A stretch of 13,608 nt of DNA from Phoronis ovalis (lineage: Eukaryota; Phoronida; Phoronidae), in the NCBI GenBank assembly GCA_028565635.1, contig JAOXYB010023714.1:1-13608 (forward strand). Reading direction: 5' to 3'. The notes under the pieces are model-generated. The model did no database searches. It worked only from the letters and a program-made list of their open reading frames with translations, and was not told the origin of the DNA. Both the position numbers and the translations under genes were made by a program. Positions 1 through 10,430 of this stretch are shown piece by piece (position 1 is the first letter of the stretch; each line of letters starts with the position of its first letter).

Positions 1-217
1 ATTTAATACACTTATCAGATTTTGTGAAAACTCAGTGTTCTCCATAAAATAGTGTATACATGTTCGAGGGCAATGATATTATTTATGTAAACTCCAAACA
101 TGGATAGATAAAATGTTGATACGTAATACAGGTTTATGTACTAAAGTTCATTGGTGCCCTGAACAAGTATGATTTTTTTGTGGAGAACACTGAAACTGCT
201 TACTCGTTTCATTGTAG

Positions 218-3037
218 TCAAGTACTTGAGGGAGGTAACTCCGTATTTCCGCAAAGCTGCCAATTTGGGTGAACTTGGTTGGGGACAGCAACAATCTTCC
301 AATCTAAAGAACGGTGACGATTCAGATGAAAATAAAAATTTGACTGAAAAACGATCAATTCCTCTACGCATGTGTTACCTATGTCGAAATTTAACAATGC
401 CAGATGTGGAGAACAGAACATTTGAACTGCATTCGCCTGATGGGAAAAATACTTGCGTACTACGAGGCTCAGATGCAAATCAAGCCACAGCTTGGTTTAA
501 TTCAATACATTCAAATGTTAACCTGCTACTAGAATATGCAATAAATGAGGCAAATCAGTTGCTTGAGTCAGCACCTGGTGGTCAGGAAGTAACACACATG
601 GGGTGGTTAGCTGAACAGGTGAGAAAATTATTAAGCAAGGGAAACAATATGTGACCAATCTGTGCACCAGACACAGGCCTTGTAGTATCCCTATTCCTGG
701 GGTATAGACCAACAGGTGGGAAGACACCTTCAAGCAGTCACCTGCATAGTTTGTGTCTGGGGTACTAATTGCTTGTCTTACTGTCATTACTGGGTACACA
801 TTTGACTACAGTATTGTTGTATGGATCACCAGATCCATCAGCTGCACTCCAAAATTTACTCCTAGATGTGGTTAGTGAGCGAGTACTGCAGTATAGTTTG
901 TCAACATTCACGGATTAATATTCAGTATTGACATATATAAGCTAATTTAAATGTGACTGACTGCTTATCTCAACAGTATCTCTATCCTTCTTTGGCTTTA
1001 ATTGACTATAATGATCTATAATGACACAAAGTCTAATTTTAACATGAGGTTTGTGAGCGAGAATTGCCACAGGAGTGCATAGTTTTCTTAACTATCTTTT
1101 TGCACAGTGTAAATTGCTTTTTTACCACAGTGTGAAATGTATGGAAGCAAGCTCCGATCCCAGAAAACTGCATGGCAAGAGCAGTTTTGATTGTTTTTTG
1201 TCCGTGAGTATGTAAGTCAATACTCTTGCATGTTTGTATAGATTTCCCATTGTTCTATAGGTTCACAATGAACAAGGAAATCCCACATGGAAACCTGTTT
1301 TTACCGTCATCACAAGCAAAGATGTGTTACTATTTGAATCTGTGCCATCAACGAAAGAACAGTGGGCAATACCCTTCCAATCACATCCACTTATTGCTAC
1401 AAGGTAAATTTAAGAATTGTCATTGTGTTCAAGTCATAATCATTATGTGCCTCATTCCCGTTACTAGTGTGAGTATGCACAAAAAAGCAATTGCTTGCAT
1501 GCAATCCTATTGGCAACTAATATACATCTTTTTCTGGCATTGAGCATGCAAAAGGCCTGATTGGTAGTAACATCTACCAAAGAAGGAGATAGCAGTTTTC
1601 AGAAAATCTCGCATACTTTCATTTCTTGTAGACTTGTCCAGTCTGGCAAACATGTTGCCCCAGGTACAGGAAGTGAGATTTCAACCTTCGGTACAAGAAC
1701 TGGGTCAAGACAAGGCGTTGAAGCTCATATGTTTAGAACAGAAACACAACGTGATTTATCCACTTGGTCCCGAGTGCTTGTAACAGGGGCTCATACTGCT
1801 GCTACCATAGTTAAGGAAGTACATACAGGTATTTGAGCAGGGGACAGTATTCAATGGATATCTTTACACGGTATTTAATGAAACACTCAATCATGTCTGC
1901 CACAAAATTTCCTATTTTCTGCATAAAATTCCGCATCTGATAATAAAAACTGGAAATGTTTTTTATCCAGTTATGATTTACTGTACTTTGTTTATGTTTA
2001 TTTCAGTAGTTATATCATTATATTTTTCCTTTTTAGCTGCTACATGGCAAGGGAAAGATGTGAAATTAACACTTAGCTATGAAACTGGCTTTTCACTATC
2101 AGAAAAGAATGCCGAAAATGACCCACAGAAACCAAAGGTATTATGGAGTTTTCCATATGAAAAATTACGGATGTCAGCAGACGATGGTCACCGGCTGCTG
2201 TGGTTGGACTTTGGGAGTGATGGAGAGCAGGTTAGTGATTGATAGCTATGTGAAACGAAGCAGAATTCTATATCTTTGTTGGCAACAATGCAGTGTACAT
2301 TCAAAACTTTAGCAGTTTACTTGTTAAGAACTGTTGATGTATCCTCACTGTTGCTGTTGATTTTAAAATTAATTAGAAAACATGAGTCTAAACAGTACTT
2401 CAAGTTACTAGCTCAAATTTTGATACAGTAAGTTCTTTAACACAACATATTTTGTTGTAAATACCAGTTTTGAAGCATATATTTGTATATGATAATGGAA
2501 ATGTAACTGCAATTATTGCTAAAATTATACTAAAGCATACTTAGTTGTTGAGTTATTTGAAACAAACTGACGAGTAAACAGAACTCAACATAAAGTACTA
2601 CTGTTTGTGTGCCAGCTATTAGTTTAGTAAACAAGTATTCGAACTCATTTCTCTTTATTGATCCAGAATAGCTATATTCTTCAGATGTAATTGAATTAGG
2701 TCATCTGTATACAAAAACTATAATTTGGTTAAAATCAGAGCTTTGAACATCACCAGAGTTTGCAGACAGCAATACTCGATATATATCTACTAGAGGAAGC
2801 CAGGATTTATGTAGGTATTGAGATAGTGTCAAAGCTTCGTTTGTAAGAGTTAAATTATTTGTTATATAAAAGACAATTGATTACTTTTGAGCTCTACCAA
2901 ACTGATTGAATAATAATGAAGTATACTTTGTATTACTGTTTCAGGAACTGGACCTTCATGCATGTCCCAAACCGATTGTGTTCATTTTACACACTTTCCT
3001 GTCAGCTAAAGTCTCACGTATGGGGTTATTAGCTTGA
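218..3037 (+). CDS. SNTB1: Syntrophin, beta-1-like, C-terminal part (five exons, 5' end outside window)
   Basis: Coding exons are 218-618, 1261-1403, 1632-1828, 2037-2230 and 2945-3037 (TGA at 3035-3037). All junctions are AG/GT and the phases agree (1, 0, 2, 1, 0). Joined, they give 342 residues. Exon 1 holds the last PDZ strand ([13 protein letters not shown]) and the second half of the split PH1 domain ([29 protein letters not shown], ending GWLAEQ). Exons 2-3 hold PH2 ([44 protein letters not shown]). Exons 4-5 hold the syntrophin-unique domain ([36 protein letters not shown]). Syntrophins are peripheral adaptors that bind dystrophin/dystrobrevin through the PH2-SU region and channels or kinases through PDZ. 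The spacer GELGW, the phrase SIPLRMCY and IHSNVN resemble vertebrate beta-1 from memory. An alpha/beta ancestral syntrophin is equally possible, and gamma is unlikely. The first PH half and most of PDZ lie upstream. Confidence 0.93.
619..1260 (+). other. Syntrophin intron with a small inverted repeat
   Basis: This intron starts GTGAGA after the Q of WLAEQ and ends TGTTCTATAG. It contains no coding signal that I can support. Its first 150 bases hold a GC-richer patch with terminal inverted repeats, listed separately. The rest is AT-rich. Confidence 0.85.
662..765. repeat. Small inverted-repeat patch in syntrophin intron
   Basis: CCAGACACA at 667-675 is the exact reverse complement of TGTGTCTGG at 752-760, and the flanking bases match partly. 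Nested inside are CAGGTG at 713-718 and CACCTG at 739-744. CTGGGGTA also occurs twice as a direct repeat, at 697-704 and 757-764. The patch is visibly richer in GC than the intron around it. It may be a short MITE remnant or chance structure. Confidence 0.35.
2231..2944 (+). other. Last syntrophin intron
   Basis: This 714-base intron separates the ...GSDGEQ exon from the final exon [10 protein letters not shown]. It begins GTTAGTG and ends TTACTGTTTCAG. It is AT-rich and I see nothing else in it. Confidence 0.85.
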
Positions 3038-3185
3038 AGACGCGACATGAAATAATAACAGGATTATAGAGAAATCTGTTTTTACAAATAGAGAGAAGAA
3101 ACTTGTATTGTAGCCACCTTTCGGGAGAGATGCATAGTTTTACTTATGCATACATGGTTACCTTAATAAAAGTTGTAAATTTAAC
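3038..3185 (+). other. SNTB1: Syntrophin 3' UTR, proximal part
   Basis: This is non-coding sequence right after the TGA stop, running to just past the first AATAAA. The transcript may end here or continue to more distal signals at 4124-4129, 5108-5113 or 5179-5184. The sequence cannot say which is used. Confidence 0.5.
3165..3170 (+). terminator. Candidate poly(A) signal AATAAA for syntrophin
   Basis: This is the first canonical AATAAA after the stop codon, 128 bases downstream. T-rich sequence follows within about 30 bases (GCTTTTTTGTATC). It is a prediction from motif and position only. Confidence 0.45.
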
Positions 3186-5455
3186 AATTGCCTTTAGACA
3201 CTACGCTTTTTTGTATCTTCTTTGTTTCTCTTAATTAATTTACTTACTAGTTAGCACATTCAGAAAAAGTATAGTTTAGCTTAGTTTAAGTAGAGAAACG
3301 AAAAGTTATATGAGTACCAAAATTATTATATTTATAGACTTAAATCCATTTATATTTTATTATGAAAAGATATTTAACACATCACACAATTTAAATATCA
3401 TATATGGTGCTTAAAAATCCAAATAGTTAGATGTATATACTATCCATATATAAATATACTATTAAATTTTTTTTTTATGTAAAGCTATAGTACATACTCC
3501 TCGTTTCCTAATGGATAAATACTCGATTTTTGTTGTAAATTTAGGAAAGGCAATACATCCTCCAAAACACTTATGTCAAAGTGAAAACGAGGTAGAGACC
3601 TAATATGCAAAACATCATTTCATATTTTTCCAGCACATAGTTTTTCGTAAAACTCTGGGTGGAATTTTAAACAGCTTTCTCACCAGGTAGATCACAGATA
3701 AATTACAGAACCCAAATTTGCTGTTTTGTGTGTTAAATTTCCATTCAGGTTTTTAACATTTTTTGTGAGAAATTATGTATTGGAAACTTTAGAGTGCACT
3801 TATTCAAATTAGGTCTCTTTGTCATTTTCACTTTCATATCACGGTTGTTCTGGAGGTTATTTTGTTATTCCGAAAGTTATTGCAAACATATGATTCTTTA
3901 TCCGTTATGAAACAAATAGTAGTTGTGTGTTAGAGTTATCAAGAAAAACAACTATCCACTTTATGCTGTGCCAGTTATTTAGTGCGAGTGTACTAACATT
4001 AGAAGTGACTGTTGCCACACGCGAGCTGCATTACTTGGGTGGTAGTTTCTAGTATCCCCAGTGATGTTAAGTTTTTCCACATGTGACTGAGATACAGCTG
4101 TAGAAAGAATACCTGTAAACATAAATAAAAGGGAGTAGTATTCCGATTCAAAGTGAACAATTATTTGAAGGTCATAAGCATCACAACCACTCTGTATCTT
4201 GTGAACATTACTTTGCCTAGATTGTAAGCCTCGTATTTTGTGAAAAACATTGGTATTCTTGTATTACTTTCAAGAATGATATTGATTTATTAGGTTAGAG
4301 TCGCACTATATGTGGTACATGGCACTTTAGAACATTATACAAAACCATGGGGTTGTATTTTCAGGTTTGAGGCACTGTTGTTCATGCATAGCTAGTTTGA
4401 CAGTAAGCAGTATAATGCCTTTGTAGCAGCATGTAATTTTTTAATGTAATTTTATCAAATCTCCTAGCTTCCAGTTTTTAATTTCTATGTCTGCCAATTT
4501 ATCTTGTGTCTGTTGTTTCAGTAACTCTTCCATATTTTAGTTAATTGTAGGCTAGTTAGTTTGTATGGTTCTGCTATTAGAGCTTATTTTGCTCTTGGTG
4601 GGTGCGCTTAGTAAGATGAGATTATTTACAGCCTGTGTTGGGCTTTTTCCATCATTTATTGCATTGAGGAGATGTAGTATCTGTTAAATATTACTGATTA
4701 CAGTATGTAACACCAAGATTTCACTTGTGCCTTAGCAAACACATAATATGAATTTGGGGAAATACAGGTGTAGTCTGATCCGTAGACTACTCGTCTGTTC
4801 AGTGAGATTTTATAGTGTTCTGGTTACTCAATGAAATTCAAACAATTGATTTGACAAAACTGAAATTTTTCCCCCAAAAAAATTCTTAAAGATTGTCACT
4901 TGTGAAAATGACCTGTTAATGAGTTGAACAGTATACTGCTTATTAAAATTTGAAGTACAGTTCCATAACCAAAGAATATTGGTACAATTGTTACGGTCAG
5001 TGTAATCGACTTGCTAGCTGTCTGTGGTGTACCTTTTCAATACAGTATGTTTTAAAGCTGTTTATATTCAGGATGTGCCACACATGCTAGCATGTGAATT
5101 CAGTAATAATAAATCGTGTGGTGGTTTACATTCATTAGATTGTGCAATATTGTAAGAAATCAGGTTACTTTTGTTTTGAATAAAGGTGGGCTCAAAATAG
5201 TAGAACACACTTGACACTAAAATTTGCATTTTTTTTTTAAAGTAAATGTTTTTATATTTCCTTCACCCACAGATATTTTTTAGACAAGTAGACTATTTCA
5301 TTTAATGTTCATGTATTAAGTATTTGATGTATTATGATTTTGACTTTTGGAGTGCAAGTACTTCAAGCAATGCAGCCAAAACCTTGACCCTAAATTTACT
5401 CTACCAAACTTAAATTACAAGCATAGACATAATTACAAGCCAGTCTGTATTTAAG
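3186..5455. other. AT-rich intergenic or distal 3' UTR sequence, no gene seen
   Basis: I find no reading frame with recognisable protein content on either strand. It holds plus-strand AATAAA motifs at 4124-4129, 5108-5113 and 5179-5184, which could serve alternative syntrophin 3' ends. It also holds a 16-base perfect palindrome, CACATGCTAGCATGTG, at 5081-5096. Confidence 0.6.
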
Positions 5456-6565
5456 TTGGGAAATAAAGAACTCGGGCAAAACGCTGATAAAAATAGGCAT
5501 GTAATTATGTTTATGTGTGTAATGGCACAGGTTTGTTTTAATCGTCTAGTCATTTCAATTTTACACATGTTTAGTGTTTTAGTTATAAATTATCCTATTT
5601 ATTTGCACGATTATTTTGATGTACAAGTAATTCACAATATACATAAATAATAAAATATAATATTCAGACATTGCTCATCTTTTGTTGACATCTATAACAG
5701 TTTGCACAGATACAAGACAGAGTACACTGCACTTTACCAGTTAGTGCGACATCCCGTGCAAAAGAAGTTGAATAGTAAACAAGATGACCTATGGTGATAG
5801 GAATGTTGTTTTTAGAGCGAGTGAATGAATATCCCTGGAGGATGACATTTAACAGAGATCGGTTCAAATCAAGAGACAAATAATCTCTTACCAGATGGAA
5901 CACTGGACATATCATGACCCATTGAACTAAATATAACTACTGTCTAAGGTATATAATATGTTTAATTGATAAAAATTTGGCAATTGACATTTGCAATTAA
6001 AATTGGATTAATGTAATTATGTAATATTTTACAAATACACCATTGGACTATTCACAGGTACTTGGTGGAGCCATCATCTTGACCCCACATGATCACGCTA
6101 TTAATTATTAGTATGAATGAAATTACAATATTTTATAAAATTATGCAATAATAATAAAGTATAATTATAATACTACTGATCATCACATGACTCGGTCAAA
6201 TTCTCAAACTGCGTAATTGTAAACAGTATTCGTTTTCCACCGAATTTGACCCAGGATCGTATGTAATTTTACTAATCCATTATTCTCTTAATTCTTTATC
6301 AACGGGTTCTTTACGAAATGATAAATGTACATCTTCTCTTGCGATGTTTATGCACGTTGGAGCAGAGCAAGATACACGCGAATCTTTCTTCCACTCACTA
6401 GACACCATTTTTACTTGTAATGAAATCTTCAAATAAAAGCCTCATTTTGACTTTATTTTCTTTTCACTGACTAACTAGAGTCCGCTACTTACCTAGTTAT
6501 TCATTCCCGACATAAAGTTTAGGTGATATTAGCATTTTCCGTTGAGGAAAAGGGAAAAAGAGTAT
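5456..6565. other. AT-rich intergenic sequence between convergent genes
   Basis: Short open frames occur at 5456-5650 (plus) and 5664-5915 (minus). Neither has recognisable domains, splice-supported extension or coding-like composition, so I do not call them. A 10-base inverted repeat, GGTCAAATTC at 6194-6203 and GAATTTGACC at 6242-6251, is the only structure I note. Confidence 0.55.
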
Positions 6566-6758
6566 CTATGTATTTGTAAAAAAAAAATATTTTACTAAAC
6601 GGTAAATAAAGTGATTTTGCTTTGTTAGTTCTTGGTATTCCCAATAGGTGATGCCAGTGATACTAACTGTCACGTACAAGGCGAGTGGCAATAAGCCAAC
6701 TTTAACCCAAGAACGAGGGCAAGACGCAAAAAACGGGTCCGGACTTATTGTGAACACT
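6566..6758 (-). CDS. Possible terminal exon of an unidentified small membrane protein
   Basis: The minus-strand frame has no usable ATG, but it follows a possible acceptor (ATGTCAG, AG ending at 6759). It would encode 63 residues before a TAG at 6566-6568. The middle reads CPRSWVKVGLLPLALYVTV followed by SITGITYWEYQ, which is one predicted transmembrane segment after a Trp-x-Lys-Val-Gly motif. The composition from about 6620 to 6750 is less AT-rich than its surroundings. The W-x-K-V-G plus membrane helix faintly recalls NDUFC1-type complex I subunits, but this is too weak to name. It lies beyond the probable MCAT 3' end, on the same strand. No upstream exon was found, so it may be chance. Confidence 0.15.
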
Positions 6759-6872
6759 CTGACATAGGATGTTTTTGTAAACAAAACAACATCCAACTAT
6801 AAGGCAACCCATAACCTCAGATAATACACCAAATAACAAAATGCAATGAATAAACCAACAGTAAAGTTGCTT

Positions 6873-6878
6873 TTTAAT
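6873..6878 (-). terminator. Candidate variant poly(A) signal (ATTAAA) for MCAT
   Basis: On the minus strand ATTAAA occurs 38 bases after the MCAT stop, followed by T-rich sequence (GTTGGTTTATT, TTTTGTTATTTGG). This would give a very short 3' UTR. A canonical AATAAA on the same strand (plus-strand TTTATT at 6452-6457) is a distal alternative. Confidence 0.4.
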
Positions 6879-6916
6879 GTGAAATTTGGTAATATAGACT
6901 ATTGTGTGACTACACA

Positions 6917-9609
6917 TTAAACTTCAATATTTTCATATTGTTGGTAAGCTTTGTTGTTAACTTTCTGCAGTATTGTTCCTAGCTGTTTACCAGGGCCAAC
7001 TTCAAAGGTGTAAGGAAAATCCTTGCCCATCTCCCTTGAATAAACTGCATGCATAATCTGTTCCCATTTTACAGGCTCATAAACTTGTTTAGGTAACATT
7101 TCTAAAATTCCTTTTGGATTTCTGTACCATCGATTGGTTACATTGGAATACACCGGAATTAAAGGCTTGTCAATATGAATGTTTCTTAATGCTTTTAAAA
7201 CAGGTTCCTTGGCAGACCTCATAAGGTCTGTATGAAAAGCACCACTCACTGGGAGTCGCTTGATTCTTCGAAGAGCAAACTCCTCTGCATTCTTTATTAT
7301 AAATTCCAAAGCCTGTCAATATAAAACAAAAGATCATGAAATTTTGATTCACGAGCCACAAATTACAACACAAAGAAATAACATAAGACACAGTACAGAA
7401 AACAACACATTTTATTCCAACGATCACTGGCGGAAGCATATGTCATTAGGCCTCTACCATCTTGCACAACGAATACAGTCAGATATTGTGAATAAGAAAT
7501 TTGATTGTCTTTATATAGGAACGGTAAGCACTGGAGTGAGGGATATTCAGAATACCATCTTCAGATATTACTAGCTATATGTCTGTGCATTCAGTAAGAC
7601 AGCATTTACTGCTGGTATCGAATTTCGATATACCTGCCACCCAGCTACTTTAAAAGTTAACTCAAGTGGTGAGTCTGTTATCAAAACAGATATTACAGAG
7701 CAACATTCATTTGCACGAAATGTGTATGTATCATGATCTTTTCATGGCAAACAGAAAAAAATAAAAACTAACCTCAATATTGCCAGCGATAATTTTGCAA
7801 TCTGAATAAAGATAGCTAGCTATCTCACACACAGGATTCTCCATTTTTAATTTTTGACGACAATATTCTTTAGCTGCATGACAGGCAAAACCTGGTTTAC
7901 TGTCATGAAAGGTAAATGCTGACATCATGCCACTAGGAGTCGCCTCTGATGCTTTCTGCATTGCTTTCGCTCGTATTTGAATGACTTCTAAAGCTGAAAA
8001 AAGATGTACTTCATAGAAAATATGCTAGATATCCCAAATTTTGTTTTGCTTTTTTATAATACACATGAATCATGAGTGGAAACTTTTTCCTCAACATTTT
8101 TCTGTTTTTGAAAAGATAAAATATCTAATTATTATGATACACACATAACAGTCTCTCCACTGTTTTAATCGTAGTAAGGGTAATATTATTGATGCTTACA
8201 AAATCAAGGGTCTAAATCTAGTTCTATATTAATCATTGGTTGTTACTTTCTCAAGATATGCATGATGTTGTTTCTATGAAGCATTAATACCCAATAATGG
8301 GTATCTTATATAGATACCTATTCCAAAAATTATGCATTTCGTTAAAAGAGGTAGATCTGGCAGGTAAATTGTACGAAAGGCTTTTTTATAATTCACACAA
8401 TTTAGGTGCTTTTTATATGTTCTGGGATGGATATGTAATCCTAGTATGTTTACAAGTGCTTCTCCCCTGGATCTTACCATCTTCAAATGATATAGCACCA
8501 GCAAATACAAGGGCGGCATATTCCCCAACACTAAATCCACAAGCTCCAACACAATTCTCAACAGCCTGAAATATAAAACTATTTCACTAAAAAAGATCAT
8601 ACAATCTGTCAGTCTTTACTAGAACTCTTTTACAGAAGAAAATTAGAATATTTAGTATTAAAGAGCCATTTTCGTTTTGTTTTTTTTTCAGTTGAGGAGA
8701 ATTTTTTTTGGAATCAAACTCACCAGCCTATAATTCTGGAGCCGCCCTGAGAAAAAATTAATTTTACCAGTTTCTCATGAATACTGTGCAAAGAAACACT
8801 GAAAATTTCATTTTCCCACAAGTTAATTATGTAATTAATAATGAATATAGCAGCTTTCACCAAAGAATGGCCATCCTTTAATAAGTAAAAGCACAAAGAT
8901 TGGTACCTCTGCAAGAAATAGATTTTAATCTGCTGCTTATGAGGCCAAAGGAAGATCTCTAAACACAATCAAAGAACATGGAATATACTATTTATATATA
9001 ATATTGATCATAGACATTATTCACCTGTGGCTTTTCTTCTTTGAGTTTTTCAACAGCAGCGAGTGATGTCACCATTACTGCAGGTTGACAATATATTGTT
9101 TTGTCCAGTTCCTTTTTTGGTCCATAAAGACAGATGTCTAATAAATCATATCCTAATACTTCACTAGCAGTGTCATACAGTTCCTTTACATTTGGGTACG
9201 GTAACAAATTCTTTCCCATTCCAACAACTTGGCTACCCTGTCCTGGGAACAGTATAATTGAAGTCTTAAGAGGACTAACTTTTGGTCGAAACGAAAGTCT
9301 TTCTTGTGACTGTTTATAAATACGAGACTTTATTTCCACTAGATCAGATGGAAATTCTGGTTCTGTTTCATTTGTTTTAGATACAGATTCATCTAATAAA
9401 TTTGATAGTTTAGTTCTGTTATCTTCAACATCAGTTTTATGGTTTGTGTTCTCTTCAGGTTTTGTTGATAATAGACATACATTTGTTGACCGAAAGTTTC
9501 TGCTAAACCTAGGTGTGCAATTGTTACACACGTTAGTCAAGAGATTTACACAGACATTCTGTGCAAATGTTGTTGATCTAGAAGCGAGTAATCCTTTAAA
9601 CTTGTTCAT
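6917..9609 (-). CDS. MCAT: Malonyl-CoA:acyl carrier protein transacylase, mitochondrial (complete, four exons)
   Basis: Coding exons in transcript order are 9609-9025, 8565-8478, 7993-7773 and 7312-6917, with phases 0, 1, 0 and AG/GT borders. They give 429 residues and a TAA stop. The enzyme moves malonyl from CoA to mitochondrial ACP, the entry step of type II fatty acid synthesis that supplies lipoate precursors. Visible motifs are FPGQGSQ (121-127, oxyanion loop), CQPAVMVTS (174-182), GFSVGE with nucleophile Ser207, IRAKAMQ with the malonyl-carboxylate Arg232, and VSGAFHT with catalytic His325. FEVGPGKQLG lies near the C-terminus. Residues 1 to about 45 are rich in Arg/Ser/Thr with few acids, as in a mitochondrial leader, followed by a low-complexity acidic linker to about 110. 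The length slightly exceeds the human protein (about 390). I chose ATG 9609; the open frame extends upstream only to a TTG at 9624. No broken motif is seen. Confidence 0.95.
7313..7772 (-). other. MCAT intron 3
   Basis: This 460-base intron begins GTTAGT and ends TATTGACAG on the minus strand. It holds a small near-palindrome, TATCGAATTTCGATA, at 7616-7630. An open plus-strand frame crossing it is a shadow without recognisable content. Confidence 0.85.
7994..8477 (-). other. MCAT intron 2
   Basis: This 484-base intron begins GTAAGA and ends TTTTTTCAG on the minus strand. It is AT-rich. Around 8286-8318 it has two nested short hairpins (TACCCA/TGGGTA and GGGTATC/GATACCT). Nothing else is seen. 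Confidence 0.85.
8566..9024 (-). other. MCAT intron 1 (first coding-region intron)
   Basis: This 459-base intron begins GTGAAT and ends ATATTTCAG on the minus strand. It is AT-rich, with short A/T runs. I see no gene or clear repeat in it. Confidence 0.85.
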
Positions 9610-9638
9610 ATCTGTGTATTGCAAGACAGTGATATAAA

Positions 9639-9655
9639 CTGAAAAACAGGAAAGA
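9639..9655 (-). promoter_or_regulatory. Candidate splice acceptor upstream of the MCAT start codon
   Basis: On the minus strand a pyrimidine tract (TTTTCTTTCCTGTTTTTCAG) ends 29 bases before the ATG at 9609. This suggests that the coding exon starts at 9638 and that a separate 5' non-coding exon lies upstream. A possible donor is the minus-strand GTGAGT at 9925-9920. Both are motif-based inferences. Confidence 0.4.
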
Positions 9656-9910
9656 AAAATGTTTATAGCACGTTTAAAGTTTTATTACATCGAGTAAATT
9701 TATTCCGTTGAAGCGTCATAAACTTATTATAGATCGAGCAGTTTGTTTCAAGACAAAGGAACATTTACTATAAAACTTGCAAGAATGCAGCCGCTACATA
9801 TAAAGGCTGGATTAAATAATAGATAAGCTAACAAATATACGTTAAGGATTACCACACTTGTTAACTCTGACTCCACTGATCAGGCAAAAAAATATAATAT
9901 TTTTATTTTT

Positions 9911-9938
9911 CGTAGACGTACTCACGTAGTCGTACTCG
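9911..9938. repeat. Imperfect 14-bp tandem repeat, two copies
   Basis: CGTAGACGTACTCA at 9911-9924 is followed directly by CGTAGTCGTACTCG at 9925-9938, with 12 of 14 bases identical. It is unusually rich in CpG for this AT-rich region and sits in the MCAT upstream region. Confidence 0.6.
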
Positions 9939-10346
9939 TACTTAATTTTTGTTTGACATTACTAGTCCTAACACAGTTACTTTATGAATGAATCATGTAC
10001 CGGAATGCGTCTGAATACTTAACAAGCTTCTTCCTATATATGTCCCATGCTGTTTTTTTTTTTTTTTTAAAAGTAAAACACAAAATAAGCGAACCAAAAA
10101 CAGTCCGCTGACGCTGAGCCACAAAATCCTACTCCCTCACGCTTGCCGTGAACAAGTCTAATGTTTTACGACTGATGTTCAAGGCGAGAATGTTCTTTAA
10201 AAGATATTAATAATAAATCTATTAAAATATAATTTTTTAAAGTCTAATAAATTGATCATTTTTACGTTATATGTATTATATTACAATAAACTTGTGAATA
10301 TTTACTTTAAATTATGTATGTCGTTAACCCGGCAGCATGTGGTTCT

Positions 10347-10358
10347 TTTCGCGCGAAA
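10347..10358. promoter_or_regulatory. Perfect palindromic E2F/DP binding site
   Basis: TTTCGCGCGAAA fits the E2F consensus TTTSSCGC on both strands. E2F drives G1/S transcription of MCM genes in animals, and this site lies about 80 bases upstream of the inferred donor of the MCM4 non-coding exon. CG-rich 12-mers of this kind are rare in such AT-rich DNA, which supports function. Being symmetric, it could also act toward MCAT. Confidence 0.75.
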
Positions 10359-10364
10359 TTTAGA

Positions 10365-10370
10365 CACGTG
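10365..10370. promoter_or_regulatory. E-box CACGTG
   Basis: A palindromic CACGTG lies 7 bases downstream of the E2F palindrome. Myc/Max or USF-type bHLH factors bind this motif. Its placement between two E2F-like sites makes a promoter role plausible, but a six-base motif is weak evidence alone. Confidence 0.45.
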
Positions 10371-10381
10371 ATTTAAAATAC

Positions 10382-10389
10382 GGCGGGAA
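10382..10389 (+). promoter_or_regulatory. Second E2F-like site GGCGGGAA
   Basis: GGCGGGAA is the classic non-palindromic E2F core, placed 24 bases after the palindromic site and directly before the likely start of MCM4 transcription. Paired E2F sites near the start are typical of animal MCM promoters. Confidence 0.6.
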
Positions 10390-10390
10390 T

Positions 10391-10430
10391 CAACATAAAG
10401 ACCACGAAGTATTGAAGTTAAAAACACTAG
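10391..10430 (+). other. MCM4: Inferred MCM4 non-coding first exon
   Basis: The coding exon with the MCM4 ATG is preceded by a good acceptor (TTATGCTTTTGCAG, ending 11098) only 8 bases before the ATG, so an upstream exon is needed. The best donor near the E2F cluster is ACTAG/GTAATA at 10430/10431. The left edge is a guess from promoter position. The spliced leader would contain no upstream ATG. Confidence 0.4.

Larger units (their letters stand above)
9656..10390. promoter_or_regulatory. Divergent intergenic/promoter region between MCAT and MCM4
   Basis: This stretch, about 0.75 kb, separates the MCAT coding start (minus) from the inferred MCM4 first exon (plus), so the two promoters are head to head. 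It holds an imperfect 14-bp tandem repeat at 9911-9938, a run of 16 T at 10053-10068, and a small GC-richer part at about 10100-10190. An E2F/E-box cluster lies at its right end. I see no convincing TATA box and no coding sequence. Confidence 0.6.

Noticed and set aside
1973-2036. ATG-led open frame upstream of the fourth syntrophin exon as a new start
   Set aside because: This is intron sequence: the hydrophobic stretch ends at a clear acceptor (CTTTTTAG) and the syntrophin homology begins only after it.
5864-5873. GGTTCAAATC resembling a tRNA/SINE B-box
   Set aside because: No acceptable A-box at the usual spacing and no cloverleaf or SINE tail nearby.
5664-5915. Open minus-strand frame of 83 residues, Cys-rich at its end
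   Set aside because: It has no recognisable domain, no splice partner and no clear start context. It lies in AT-rich intergenic DNA and is probably chance.
7260-7574. Plus-strand open frame of 104 residues
   Set aside because: It is antisense to MCAT exon 4 and its intron, with no recognisable content.
9609-9624. MCAT start five codons upstream, at 9624
   Set aside because: That codon is TTG. The first ATG in frame is 9609, and the leader from there already looks mitochondrial.
10053-10150. Run of 16 T as the poly(A) tail of a minus-strand retroposon
   Set aside because: The adjacent sequence has GGCTCAGCG and GGTTCGC words, but their spacing does not fit a tRNA-type promoter and no target-site duplication is seen. 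A simple homopolymer near a promoter is enough.
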